From positions 806,001 to 870,000 of the forward strand of contig PYIU01000006.1 in assembly GCA_003415625.1 (NCBI GenBank): a stretch of DNA of 64,000 nt. Reading direction: 5' to 3'. A program made the position numbers and the translations under genes. The stretch's first letter is position 1; each line of letters begins with the position of its first letter. Source of the DNA: Aquanectria penicillioides (taxonomy: Eukaryota; Ascomycota; Sordariomycetes; Hypocreales; Nectriaceae). A model generated the notes under the pieces. The model was given only the letters and a program-made list of their open reading frames with translations, had not been told where the DNA came from and searched no databases. Shown one piece after another: positions 23,401 to 35,987 of this stretch.

Positions 23401-24711
23401 GGCTCTCGCTGTCCTTGGCGAAGCCGGAATGAGATTCGGCACCAAGTCGCCTCTCAAGCCCAGCCTCTTCTTGGAACAGTTCCATGCAGAGCCTGACAAG
23501 GTTTCCCTTTCTGCCGCGATTGCCCTCGGCCGAGCTGGTTCTGGAAATGTTCCCGAATTCTTGCCTGTCATCCTAGAGAATATGCAAAAAGGGGGGAACA
23601 CTCAGTACCTGCTCATCCAATCCATCAAAGAGATTCTGCAGTCCATCTCGGCTCAATCTACTGACCTGCGTAACTACGCTCCCGCTATCTGGGACGAGTT
23701 GTTGAAGGCGTCTGACAACGCCGACAATAAGGTCGTCTGTGCCGAGTGCGCTGGACGCTTGGTTACCCTTGACCCTACCGTATTCATGCCTCGTCTCCAG
23801 GTATGTTGGCATAATCTTGCCTACTTCGGAAATAATGCTAATGTAGTGTGTAGACCCTGCTCAGAGACCAGTCCTCCGGCATCCGTGGAATGGCTGTGCA
23901 AGCAGTTCGGTATACTCTGCCTGAGAGTGACGAGACCTTTGATTCCCTTCTTCGTAATGTTCTTATCGACATGTTGCTCGTTATGCTTCAAGATTCGGAA
24001 ATGGACATTAGACGACTGGCAATGACAACACTCACAACAGCTGCGCGAAACAAGCCCGATTTAATCCACCCCCATTTAGGCGAGTTGATGCCGTACGTCT
24101 TGAAGGAGTCGGTCATCAAGAAGGAACTCGTCCGGGAGGTCATGATGGGTCCTTTCAAGCACACCGTTGATGATGGCCTGGAAGTCCGCAAGGTAAGGAA
24201 CTCTATCCCTTAGAATTAACTGTGATGGATTCTAATTTGGACACAGAGCGCATACGAAACCCTATACGCTTTGATGGAAACTGCCTTCAGCCGCATCAAT
24301 AACATTGACTTTTATGACCGTGTGGTGGACGGCCTCAAGGACGACAACGACATCCGCCAGCTTTGTAATTTGATGGTTACCAAACTTATTGTGATCGATC
24401 CCGATGAGACGACCCGCCGATTGAACCCCATTGCTGAGGCTTATCGTGCTGTGTTGTCGGTCAAACTCAAGGACAATGCTGTTAAGCAGGACCTCGAGAA
24501 GCAGGAAGAGGCGAACAAGAGCATCCTCCGAGTGACACTCTTGCTGGGCGAGAAGATGAAGGCCATGACGGGTAATGCTGGAGCAGCCACTAGCAATGCA
24601 GGAGCTGCTGGCATTTGGACTGCCTACTGGGAGTGGGTGAACAAAGAGTTTGACAAGCAATTGAGAAGCTTGCGGGAGGAGAACAGCCAATTGCAGACTC
24701 GGATGGTCTAA
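20476..24711 (+). CDS. CAND1: CAND1/TIP120, cullin-associated NEDD8-dissociated protein
   Basis: Exons 20476-20714, 20771-23800, 23854-24192 and 24247-24711; about 1357 aa if one missing base is allowed. The frame reads LRTVIIALPRPVPGLPP up to 20932, then continues one frame over as TSEVQEAYNAVSRVLIPR. The break lies in a five-C run (20928-20932); six C would restore it. The protein is a chain of HEAT repeats, with an acidic loop (DDEDEDMEMEEDEE, near 21640) and a TIP120 C-terminal domain ending LREENSQLQTRMV. CAND1 wraps around unneddylated cullin-Rbx1 and exchanges F-box/Skp1 modules, so it controls SCF ligase turnover. In Aspergillus nidulans the function is split into two genes, CandA-N and CandA-C; here a single gene holds both halves. 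The intron 1 donor is GTTCGT, slightly unusual. Confidence 0.93.
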
Positions 24712-27700
24712 AATAGTCGAAGCTGGTGGGTGTGATGAAGAGAATACGACTGCATCTGTATTTAGATTATGACACCCATGATTCAATGCTAGAATGATTC
24801 AGGGATATGGTCGTCCCCTTATTGAAACCCATGATTCCCACACCCTTCTCCAATCAAGTAGCCACAAGACCATGATATCACTATTGAGCTCTAGACAAAG
24901 AATGATTACAATGATTTAGACCGATGAAGGAAATCACACTCAACTTGAGGCTCTCCTCGGCGAGGTTACCCTGGCATGCCGGTTTTCTGCGGATGCAGAC
25001 ATGTGGATAAAAACCCACTATTCCCCCGCGCTGAATCCACTTCAGAATCCTGACGACACCCGCCTCATTATGCAACCCCCTTGAAGTCCTCAACTAACTA
25101 CCCTGAACATGTTTTTATGAAAAGAAAAGATAGCTACCGAGGTTCTTGATTGTTTAATAGTTGTCTTTTGAGTGGTTTACAAACTGTGTGAGGACCTATG
25201 TAATGGGAGTGTTAGGAGATGCTTGTGCAAATTGCAGCTGATGTCAAACAGTTTAATATCGGGTGATTTTACAGATGAAAATTCCAGAGATTGTTCAAAA
25301 ATGCTAAAGTGGTAGATCCAAAGGGATGTTTTGGTTTTCGCAATTTGGTTCAAATATGATAGGTTCCCTGATTCAATGCAGCATCGTATGCACCGGGAAT
25401 CCTCCAAACCCCACTGCTGCGCATGCCAGCAAGTTATCATTTTGCAGGAGTTCGCATTGTTTACAGGCATAATCCTCCAAGCCAAGGTGTCATTGAAATG
25501 AAACACAAAGCAATGAGGCAGAAGAAAAAGCTTGAACCCAAGGATCTTGGGAGTTGGTCCAAGTCTCCCAACATGAAGTAATCCAACGAGAGCGAATCGA
25601 CTGTGCTTCGAAGGTAGTTTGTTGGCGAGAAGGGTCACCACAACCCGAAACACACACCTTCGTCCGTCAGCACAGCTAGGCATTTGCGAACTACCTAATT
25701 GTGTGGTAAAGCATCTGATTAGATGCTTTTTCGATAACAAGGCAATCATAAAATAAAGACAATTGACGGGGAATTCATGTAAAGACAAGACCCAGCCTTC
25801 AAACAAGACAATTGGCCAAAAGTAACAATAAATTGGAGAGTTCTGCCTGCCTTCTATCAATCTCGTCGTGGCCCCTTTCATCCTCCTCGGCTAAGGTCAC
25901 AGCTACCCTAGTCCACCTTCCCCTGGCCACCAACACAGTAGCAGCAAATTATTCACTACGAACGAATTGCTATTCCACTAAAATTGTCCACAAAGCAGAG
26001 CGGTTGCATATCTCTCTCCGAACGGTGAAGCTGGCTTGGTGGCGACTCTTTACATCCAAGCCCAATCAAGAAGCACGCCTCATATGCCTCAAGAATCAAT
26101 AGACACAAACTGATACGGCAATTATCGTACGACGTCGACGCGACATGGCCGAAAACTTGGGCCTCCCCAAGCCAACTGAATCCCATGTTGCCCGGCATTC
26201 TGAGGCTGAGTTCGGGCATATTTTACACTGTGACAGAGGACAGCCTTGACAGCTTCTAGTCGTGGCGTGCGCTACTGCGGGCCCATCCGCAGCTGTCGGC
26301 CACTGGACCGTCGATGACTTCTCTTCAATGGCAGGATATAATGACCCGAGAGCTCACGGATGACCAGGAAAGGGGCTGGATCGACATATCCCCCAGTTTC
26401 CTGAACTGAGACAATCCTCTTTTCAGCGCTTACAGCCCATTTGAACTTGTCTCGATTAGGGAGATCGGCGGCAGCGGGAATGGCTTCGAAGAAGTGCGAA
26501 TGGGCTAGATCTAAGGCATCACTTGCCTCCGAGGTCTGAGTAGACTCAACGATAATTTCAGCGCTGGTAATCTAGCTCAACTTGGCCCGATTTGGGAGTA
26601 CGGGCACCAACTAGCGTATTGAGAGCATCAATAGACTTGATGCAGGAGGCAACCGGATGGATACTCAGGGGTCATGGGTAACGGCGGTGTGAGGAGAATG
26701 CAGAATGCCATCGTCAAGACATGACTGTCGAATACGGAAATTATGAAGTATACCGACTATATAAACCCTCAAGTCGCCCTAAATCATGAAAAGAACTCTA
26801 GCAGCAGCAGCAGCAGCATCACTAACAATCAACTCGGAGCATTTTCTCTCATATTTTCTTCTACTCCTCCTTAAACTTCTAACAACTTTCCATAACCAGC
26901 AACAATGACTTCTTCCATGGTCTTCTCCCAGAATTCCCTCGGTCACTGTTTACCAAATTGGACGCGCTAACTTGTCGCAGCTCACTCTCCACGTTGACGT
27001 TTACCGTAACAAAGTGTTCATTGCGAGCTTCACCTTCTCTCCCATTGCCTTTGTCCTTCCTCTTGGCATCCTCGAGGGCCCCGGCAGCTTTTCCTAGATT
27101 TGGTGTTCCTTGGTGGGTTGAAGGGCGAGCCATTGCCGATCAGGTATTTGATAATTGTAATGGGGAGTTTGGACGTTTTGGTTTTGTGTGCACCAACTAG
27201 TTTGTTTATCCTTTTTTTAATGCGATAAACTGTCCCCGGGTAATTGATTTTGAATCGGTGGCGTTGATTGAACGCCAATATCTCAATATCTTCATTGGAG
27301 ACATTGCCAGTCTTGTTACCAGGCTTCATCATGAACTAAATACAGGAGTCTATTCAACAACTTTCAGACTGAAGAGTTTCCATTGTGAAGTAATGATGAG
27401 TCGAGTTAGGTTAGGTTCTATGTTTGAATACTCTGTTTAGGAAACTGCGAGTGAGTCCTACAGATAGCTACGAAGCCATTCAACTTATTAAAGAGGCATC
27501 CGGGGAGAAGACTTGGACGCTTGATTGACAACGAGTATCATAGATTCCCATGCTCTACCGGATGCTGACGTTCATGGGAGAATATTGATCGTGTTGGGTA
27601 AATAGAACTCCGAATCAAGGATTTTGTATCTTTGTCAACTTGAAGACAAGATACTGGACCGAAAGGATATCGGGAATCATAACAACATAGTATTTTACGA

Positions 27701-28025
27701 GGGTTGTTTTCAAATCTACAGATGAACCTACACTTCCAGCGCAGTTTCCAGCGGATCATGTGGAGTCTGTGGAGAAGACTAACCTTGCCCAGTTTCAACA
27801 TCAAGTGTTAGAGCATGGAAAGTGTAGTGGCTAGGCGACTAGTTCGAGATAAAGGTGACTAGAGATTTAAAAAAAAATTCACTGGCTTCGATATCACACA
27901 GAGAAATATTTACTCTGAAAGCAATTTATATGCTATTCAATAGATAAGGCTACCTAGCGGCGCACCATGGGGTATTCTCGTATTTGGTCATACTCTCCTG
28001 CAAGTCAAGTTTAACTGCAGGCAGG
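24712..28025. other. Gene-poor 3.3 kb with a dispersed repeat
   Basis: No supported gene. It holds repeat copy A (25610-25935). A TATATAAA at about 26758 lies 140 bp before an ATG (26904) with a plausible leader (ACAACTTTCC...CAGCAACA), but that frame stops after 21 codons, so it may be the remnant of a gene. A short GCA(n) tract occurs at 26805-26818. A 234-aa minus frame across 25177-25881 overlaps the repeat and is judged spurious. Confidence 0.5.
25610..25935 (+). repeat. Dispersed repeat, copy A
   Basis: Shares a diverged sequence with 59833-60221 in the same orientation. Matching blocks include GTCAGCACAGCT, GCGAACTACC, GTGGTAAAGCATCTGATTA, AAGGCAATCATAAAA, GACAATTGGCCAAAA, TTGGAGAGTTCTGCCTG and CTCGGCTAAGGTCACAG. 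Estimated by eye, identity is roughly 80 percent; many of the differences are C/T or A/G transitions in both directions, as expected after repeat-induced point mutation. No coding capacity. It may be a solo LTR or MITE relic. Confidence 0.75.
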
Positions 28026-29771
28026 TTACTTTCGTTCTCCCATCTCAACCTGCTCAATACTTCCAGTCTCAATGTCCTTGACAGTTGGCGTCACCTCGTT
28101 GTCGACACCGGCAACGGCATGCTCAAAGTTCCTGCCACGCTTCTCAGGGCCAACCATGGTGGTGAGGATAATGCCAATGGCAATGATGGCTGTGGCGACA
28201 CCCATGACCGGGCCGTAAGCCTCGACCTTGTCGCCGTTCTTGAGAGTCACAAAGGTCTTCTCGGATATGGCGTTGACGATCTGGGCAGATGGGGAGGAGA
28301 TCATGTTACCGATCTGGTAGGTGACACCAGGGAAAGATGATCGGAAGGCGGGGGGAGACAGCTCGTTGAGATGGATGGGAATAACACCCCAGGCACCTTG
28401 GACGAAGAACTGCATGAAGAAACCCGACGCACTGAGGTTACGCTCGCCCTCGGGGAGAATCCACGCGGGGATGAGAAGAGCCGACATGAGGGCGGACATG
28501 ATGATGGCACGTCGGCGTCCAATGAACTGACTGGTGTATCCGATGATGGTTCCACCAACGCAGGCACCAACCTTCATCATGATGGAGGCACGGGAAGCAC
28601 CGGCGTTCTTTAGCTCCTTCTGCTCAAGCATGAAGGTAGTGTAAGAGTCTTGGGAGGTGTGGGAGTAGTAGTTGAACCAGGTCATCAGGATGATGCAGTA
28701 GACGCACATCTTCCACTCGGCAGCCAGCATCTTCTTGCAGTCACGCCAGAAAGCGCCAGGGGAGGTGGCCGACTTGCCGCGGGCTCGAGCCTCGAGGAAC
28801 TGCTTGGACTCTGGGAAGAAGATACGGATAATTCCGACACCGATGGAGATACCAGCTGTGGAGGAGGTGAAAAGTTAGTCCAAAGTTACCACAACAGCGA
28901 CCGACTGTATTAAAGAAAAATATAAAAAGAATAAAAAAAAGAATAAAAAAAAGAATAAAAAAAAGAATAAAAAAAGAATAAAAAAAAGGTTGTCCAATGA
29001 AGCTTACCGGCAATCCAGAAAACTGTCTTCCAGCTATTGGTGCTGCCACCCACGCCAAGGTTGGCGCACGCAGCCAAGACATAACCAAACGAGTACCCCT
29101 GCTGCAAAATGCCCGACATCAAGCCACGAGCATTTGTACTAGAACGCTATTAGCCCGGGAATAAAATTTTCTCCAATTCCAAAAACGGGAACTTACGGGC
29201 ACTGCTCCAACGCCATGGCGATGGCGTTTCCGTAGACGCCGCCCATGAAGAGGCCAAACAGACTGCGGACGGCAAGGAACTGCTGGAAGGATGTGCTGTA
29301 GATGGTGGCGATCTGGAGGATGCCGAGGACGATCATGTTGAAGACCATGGGCCACTTGCGTCCCCACTTGTCACCGGCGAGACCGAAGATGGCAGCGCCG
29401 ACGGATCGCAGGAGGAGGGTCAGGGTAATGGCGGTGGTGATGGCAGTCTTGGTGGTGTCGTAATACTTGGCCAGCTTGACAGTCTGGATTGAGAGGGCGT
29501 GGAAATCAAAGGCATCGGCGGTCCAGGCGCAGAAGCCGACGATGAAGAAGACCCAGTCCCTGGCCGACAGCTGGGCAAACAAGCTGATGGGGTTCTGGAT
29601 GGGGTCTGGGTCGTGCCATTCTGTGGCAGTCTCGCCGTGCTCGTTGGTGACGACTACACGCTGCTTCCAGATGAAGAGGTCATGGAAGGACTGCTTGGCA
29701 GTTGCCACGATGCCCTTGGCGAGAGGATCGGCGGGCTCGCCGTGATGCTGGGGAGCTTCGTTTGAAGCCAT
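28026..29771 (-). CDS. JEN1: JEN1-family monocarboxylate/proton symporter
   Basis: Three minus-strand exons, 29771-29197, 29138-29008 and 28855-28026, 511 aa. Splices are clean: GTAAGT donor with CTAG acceptor, then GTAAGC donor with CACAG acceptor. The protein is an MFS transporter with about 12 membrane segments. The JEN signature NXX(S/T)HX(S/T)QDXXXT is matched exactly by NYYSHTSQDSYTT, and RSVGAAIFGLAGDKWGRKWP is the typical MFS loop 2-3. JEN1 proteins import lactate, pyruvate and related acids with protons at the plasma membrane and are induced on non-fermentable carbon and repressed by glucose. Intron 2 contains an A-rich minisatellite. The upstream region has paired CreA/Mig1-type sites (30232-30245). 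Substrate range cannot be told from sequence. Confidence 0.93.
28912..28988. repeat. Intronic GAATAAAAAAA minisatellite
   Basis: Five or more tandem copies of an 11-12 bp unit (AAAGAATAAAAA) inside intron 2 of the JEN1-like gene. On the transcript strand it reads as T-rich blocks between the donor and branch site. It is likely length-variable. Confidence 0.85.
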
Positions 29772-30166
29772 TGCGGGAGCGTGAAGGAGGAAAGAGGAAA
29801 AGAAAGATTCAAAAGAGCCAGCCAAAGCCAAAGTAGGACCAAAGCTGAGACCTGTTTGATATCTGGACGGCAGGAGAGGAGCCAAAGAGGGCTGGAGGAG
29901 GGGAGGGGGGCTGTTTGAGTTTACTGAGACTCTCGCGGCTTCTTCTGAGTCCGGTTGGAGAGACATGAGCGACCTTATGTATCCATTGTCGTCGGGAACT
30001 AACATCCCCAAAAATGCAACCCCAAAAGTTCTCGTTATCTCGGATCCCTGAAACCCTGGCACCACGCTCACGGACGTGGGGTAGGGTCCGACCTCGCCTG
30101 GCCCAGTTGTTCGTTGGAGAAGCCAGGATGGAGCGGACGCCGACTGAGGGGGTGCTCTCTGCGAAG

Positions 30167-30189
30167 TCTCTCTCTCTCTCTCTCTCTCT
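30167..30189. repeat. TC microsatellite
   Basis: About 11 TC units in the upstream region of the JEN1-like gene, about 400 bp before its start. CT tracts are common in fungal promoters. Confidence 0.85.
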
Positions 30190-30231
30190 GGCTCTCCCCT
30201 GCGAAGTCATTCACCCCCCCTGCGAGGTCTT

Positions 30232-30245
30232 CCCCGCAACTGGGG
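30232..30245. promoter_or_regulatory. Paired CreA/Mig1-like sites upstream of JEN1
   Basis: CCCCGC (30232-30237, SYGGRG on the minus strand as GCGGGG) and CTGGGG (30240-30245) lie two bases apart in opposite orientation, about 460 bp before the JEN1-like start. Closely paired SYGGRG sites are the usual functional arrangement for the carbon catabolite repressor CreA, and JEN1-type genes are known to be glucose-repressed. Six-base sites occur often by chance in this GC-rich stretch, so support is modest. Confidence 0.35.
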
Positions 30246-31384
30246 GAAGAGGATGGAGGGAGGGAGGGAGGGATGATCTTGCCATGGTATGGGCCGGCAT
30301 CTCAGTCGGGCGCCGTCCGACTCGACCTGGATGTTGGATGGAATGAGAGCATGCGGGGAATCACGGTTTGATGCCACCCAAGCACGCAGGATGAGGCCAC
30401 GGGACGAATGAAATTAACGCAAGACACAGATCCAAAGTGGATTAAAGTGGGCAGGCGTTGCGACCCGTTACGTGTTGCTCCGAGCTAGGATCGTGTGTCA
30501 ATTTTTTTCTTCTTCCGTTTGTGGTGGTGGTGTCTGTCTATGTGTTTTTTTTTTTTCGCTTGGTGGATTACGCGAACCTCTGCGGGTGCGCGTGTGTGCG
30601 AGCGTGTGCGACTACCACCTCAGAAACAGCAACTGGCAGCTCAATAAACGACGAGATGGTGGGTGCGGGGAGCCCGGTTTGTGGGAGCCAACTCGGCAAC
30701 TCGGCATGGAAACCAACTTGGTGCGACTCGATACAGAGTCATTCTCTCACATCTTCTCACATCCTCTTACATCATGAGGTTGCAGCCCGACAGGCAAACG
30801 CCTTCCACAACGTCCCAAGGCGTCCAAAGCGGAAAAGTCTCCTGCTGCTCCCGGCCACGCTGGTTGTTGGCTTGCAGTGCCGATCCCACACCAGAGTTGA
30901 CGCACTAGAAAAATAGGCTCATTAATAACCTTCCTATTCAAGTGTAATGTTAAGCTTACTGCTACATACATACTGTGGTAGTTGCGTCTCGGATAATCTC
31001 TGTAAATATGGGGCCCTCCACGGTGCTCTAGAACACGGACGCGGAGCAGACGGGGGGCTTTCCCCGCCTTGCCCGCCCATAAGCCTACCAAAAGCCCACC
31101 TGTCGAACCCACCAATGCGAGCCTACAAGGATTCTCATGTTTCATCACGCGTGGGCTCCCCAACCACGGAGTAGGGCCGGCGCACTTCATTCTCCGGTCG
31201 TTGCCAGAAGATCGTCGCCGGCACTTGTCTCTGGCCACTTAGTGCCACCGAGAGCTGCCCGGTTGTGCCTCGTAAGTGGCCATGCGGTCAGTAACGCCGA
31301 GGAGGATGCCGGCGAGTCCTGGCGCCTAGATATCTAACCAACTAAACCAACCCAGTATCGGTATACACACAAGCATACAGTCGT

Positions 31385-31431
31385 ACACACACACACGCAC
31401 ACACACGCACACGCACGCAAACGCACACGCA
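31385..31431. repeat. CA/CGCA microsatellite
   Basis: Imperfect CA repeat with CGCA interruptions, noncoding. Confidence 0.85.
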
Positions 31432-32772
31432 GAAACAAACCTTGAAGCAGCTTTATAAACTACATGCGCCGCGTTTACAAATCATGGCCCCGGCCACGTT
31501 CCCACGAGGGAGGATCGCTGCAACATGCCCATCCCAGCCCCAGCTCAATCGCTACCTCAAATTGTGGCGCCCCAGGCTCGTCACCACTGTGGGCTGATAG
31601 AACCAGTCACCGCGAAAACACGAGGCTATCGGAAGGGTAAGGGGATGGGAGGGCCTCTCTCGGATCCGCTGCTCGCATGCTGTTGCCCAGCTGGGGGACT
31701 CTCGGATCCGCGTCAAGCAAGGTGTTGTGTTCTTGGAGATTCGTAGACAAAAGCAACCATCGTGGGGCTCTGCGAAAGGGTCGTCCAACGGTACGTCGAG
31801 CAAAGCTGATGCAGTGCGGGCGGCAATAACGGCACCTGCATTTGTCTGGGCCCCAGGGAACCCTCGTATGATACGCACGAGGAGGACGACGGGCGAGATC
31901 CATTCCTGGACCCGGGATAAGATGACAAGTCTGGGGGGGGGGAAAAGGGCCCCGTACGGCTGATATAACCACTTCTGGAGCCGTAACCCATCTTATCCGA
32001 GGTTAACTCTATCCTCCGCCGATCCGGGGTAAAATCTGGGGCCCGTCTTTGGCCTGGGGGATGCCTGTGCGGTTTGACAATCTTGGACCGGCCTACTCTC
32101 CGACCAGGTTGTAATACTATGTACCATAGTACGGAGCACTACGGATACTTATTGTTGTCTCTCGCCCACCCCGGTCGACAATCCATGTCCGATCCCCGGT
32201 CCGAGGCTCATGCGCGCATAAAAAAAAAATTTGACACTCTGGTTGACGAGGCCCATGGTACCTTGTAAGTCGTATGTAGTAGCCGAGCGGAGGCTGGCAG
32301 CGGTCGCAAAGGTTCACGCGAGTTGCAAAAGCCGCCAGTTAATGCGCAGCGATGGAGCAAAATAAAACCCCGTAGGCTCTCGGGCGATGTTGGCCGTCCA
32401 TCGTTGAATCCTTTTACACTGCCAAGAGCGCGCCAAGGCAGCTCACATACGGGACACATGACCAGCCGTACTCCAGAAACCGGGAGGCAGCCTTTCTTCC
32501 CTTTGCAAAGGTCTCTCTCTCTCTGTTGGTCCTCGAGGGAGGGGGGTCGCTGCTCTCCGTGGCTACGCCAGCCATGTCAATATTCTCGGCATCTTTCCGT
32601 TCTCCGATAAATGAAGCACCATATTGATAATGAAATTTCAAAGCCATCCTTGACGCTCTTCGAGATCGGGCTATTATCTGCCATTATCATTCCACAAGAG
32701 TCCCAGGGATGCGTCTTGAGCTGTTCCGCGAAAGGTAGCAAGCGATGACTTTATTAGTCCGTTGACCGTTAG

Positions 32773-32787
32773 CCCCCCCCCCCCCCC
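32773..32787. repeat. 15-base C homopolymer
   Basis: Uninterrupted C run followed by TAGGCG. Length uncertain. Confidence 0.85.
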
Positions 32788-35700
32788 TAGGCGTAGAGGT
32801 CAGTCAGCTTTAGCGACGAGCCAGCAGATGTTCCAAAACCGATGAATCAAGCCATTTGTTACACGTGTATCTGGTCGGAGGCGAGTCACTGGCCTATGAA
32901 TGCGAACAAGCTCGCCTGCATCGTCTGATACTCCTCACTACTCCTTTCCCCCGAGGAGCTGACTATTGTCGTACGACCAGGGTTGGTCGAGACAGCGACC
33001 AGCCCCAAAGTGATAATCTTTTTTTTTTCGGGTGGGCGCATCTCTTTCAGGGGACTTCTCCATGTGCTACTCCAAATTCCGTGCGGGCAGTCGTGAAGTT
33101 CTTCATTTTCAAAAACTTCAAGCGTCAACTGTGATGATATCTTTTTTTTGACGTTCCAACCCAACGGGTCTGCCCCATCTGACAGGCGTTGTTCATCTTG
33201 TCACGCCACCTCGGCTTGAATTCCCCAGAAATCCCCAGACTGGATCTAGATCAACGAACGAGAGATCCGAGCTGGTCACAGATGCACCCCTTATCGCCTA
33301 TCTGGAGGGTTTTTTTCTTTTTTTTCTTTCTGTCGAAAAGGTGGGCCCTTTCCAAGCCATTGGTATGCAACAGGATTCGACTTTCTGGTTACATCAAGAA
33401 ATCAGGTTACAGTCTCGTCATGCTTGAAATTTCACAACCTTGCCCGTCTATGAATGATTGTGCACAGAGAATCCCAGCATTCAGTGCCGATTGCCGGTCG
33501 AACTGAAAATGTCACGTCACGCGAGCCCACTCGGTCACCGAGGAGTTGAGGCTTTGCGATGTTGGTCAGTCGGCCCGAGGTCTGACCCCAGGACATTGGT
33601 CCTTTTCCTTGATGATTGTTTCTTCGTCGCCCCTGGATCATTCCTTGACTGCCTCAGAGGATTTGGATGATGAGCCTTGAGATAATGAATGCAATACCCT
33701 TGGTCCTCTTCCCTTTCCGCCTTTCTTTCTTGTCATGTCGTCGAATTGTGTCAACACAATGCTAGTGATGACTCTCCTATCACTATGGATTAAACACAAT
33801 TGCCCACTTTTCTTATCCTCGGATATTTCAGTACTATCATGAAAGAGCATAGTCATTGTAAACATTGAGGAATATGGGCTTTGTCCTGACTCGTGAATAG
33901 GATCTACACCTGCCGGCAAGCAGGGAGGGTGCATGTCGGACCAAAACCACTAGGGGATGGCGTCGGCGAGCAGGGGCGCCACGAGGATGGAAACTTTGTT
34001 TCAAAGAAGCAAGATGGGAAAATCTCCGTTGCCATGGGTCTCCTCCTTCGTGTTGGTAATCATCTGCATGTACGATTAGAACCCCGAATTTCTCCAAGGG
34101 TTCATGTAGGCAAGGGATTGGAGATAAACCCTGCGGGAAGGAGAGACGGCGCCCACGTGTCGGACAGTTCCGAAAGAATGATCTGCAGGCGATAGCATTT
34201 CTATCCACGGCATATGAGCCGCACGGCTGGGAATCACGGCTCTTGCTAGGGGGCTCGGGATTCTTGTGGCGTCGTTGAGGTCACAAGGACCCTTCTGACA
34301 GCAGGCCTGGCTCTTCGGACAAACGGATTAGCAACGTCACGTTGTGCAGTAGACTACCCTAGAGCAAAAACCGGATTACAGATAATTGAGAATCGGAGAG
34401 TAGATTTACGAATGGAAACGTCTTATTTAATTCACGACTCTCGGTTTTCTTAGCACCTAGAGTTTACTCGAGGCGATAGGTTGTGTTTGCTTGGCAAAGT
34501 TGGTGGGCTGAGTCATTGAGCTAGGACATAATTCGGGCGCCGAATACGTTGCGAGTGAAACGTTGTGGCGTGCCACTGTTTGTCGCCTTGTCACGGGGTA
34601 CGAAGTGCCGGTATGCAGCAGGTGCTTGGCTCAAAATCTCCGATTCCAATGCGGGACAAGGCTTAAATTGACTCGAGGTCTCTCGTCAACACTGTCTGCC
34701 CTTCCCGATGCGATGGGCAATGTTATATCCCTTTTAACAAAAAGTGCATTGAATTGCGAATTGTAAAATACGCGTGACACATGCCCAGGGCAGCCGATGG
34801 TCCATGCCGCATGCCTTCATCTAAACTGTTGGGTCCGACGGGGCGAGGTTTTTCGTCTGAACTTTAAAGGGACAAAAAACAAAAGAACCCACCCCACGGA
34901 GGAGACACCTGATGCCCAGAGCTATATTTTCTGGGCCTCTTTTGGGGTAGACAGAAGCGAGGGATGCCACACCCGCACCGTTTTGTTCAGGGGAGGAGGT
35001 TGATGCTGTGGCGGCCTTGGCTTTTGGAGTAAGGCGTTAGCCAAGACGCCAAAGCAAGCCATCCGCAGTCTTGGTCTTGGAGAGCATTGGAGAGCATTGG
35101 AGAGGCGCCAAGCACCTTGGCGCCCCAAGTCCTGAAGTACAGTAGTACTGCGTGCGCTCCGTGGCGCCCTAAAAACCCGGATTTATGTGAGGCCCGAGTC
35201 GGACTCGTGAGAACAGGCCGGGTGGGGGTTTGCGCGCGGCACTTGAAGCCGTGATCCCAACCCAGTGGAGACGGAAAATCCAAGGCATCCAGGACGGTGA
35301 ATTTGTCAACCATGACAGATTCATCCGCTAATTGCCAGGACGACGATCATTGCCTGCGCGCCTCCCTGGGACCACTTTATTCCCTCTATCTGCCGGAGTT
35401 AAAACCGTCGCTAAATACTCTTACTGGATTTAAGGGTAAATCCAGTTGCCCGAAACAGACACTCCGCCGGTGGGAGGAAGACCCCGACTCCACAGTGTTA
35501 CCACCCGTCGCCACTTCATACCATGGCCTCATTCATCCAAAAGAGGCACAGCGATGGGAGCCTGCGTGAATTGAATGAATCGTGGCCGTAACCCGCAGCG
35601 CGCGGGGTGGGGGGATACAGTATTTGGGATCCGCCAGAGTGATACGGAGCTGTCCAGCCCTGGATCGTCCTATACAGTTAATTAAAGCGCGACATAGGGC

Positions 35701-35961
35701 TAATAGCTACGATCTCACCAATGTTTTCAATGCATCTCGGTCAACACGTGGTCGCTGTGCCCATTGCAAGAATGAGCCGCAAAACGTAGGGCGCAAGCCT
35801 GCATCTGAATCCTCTTGCAAAGCGGAGGCAAGGGGTGGTCAACGTCAAATGATTTACTAGCGTCTGAAATACAGCAGCGCGAGCCGCCAAGGATGCCATT
35901 CTTGAAACGGGGTTTCGAATTCCCTAGCGGAGCTAGTTCAAGGCAATGCAGGCAAGGAGAC

Positions 35962-35987
35962 GCAAAGCAAAGCAAAGCAAAGCAAAG
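35962..35987. repeat. GCAAA pentanucleotide repeat
   Basis: Five tandem GCAAA units, about 530 bp before the FMN oxidase start. Confidence 0.8.

Noticed and set aside
25177..25881. 234-aa minus-strand open frame
   Set aside because: It overlaps the dispersed repeat, has arbitrary composition and no domain.
26904..26969. Possible gene with TATA box and leader
   Set aside because: The frame stops after 21 codons and no splice continuation was found.
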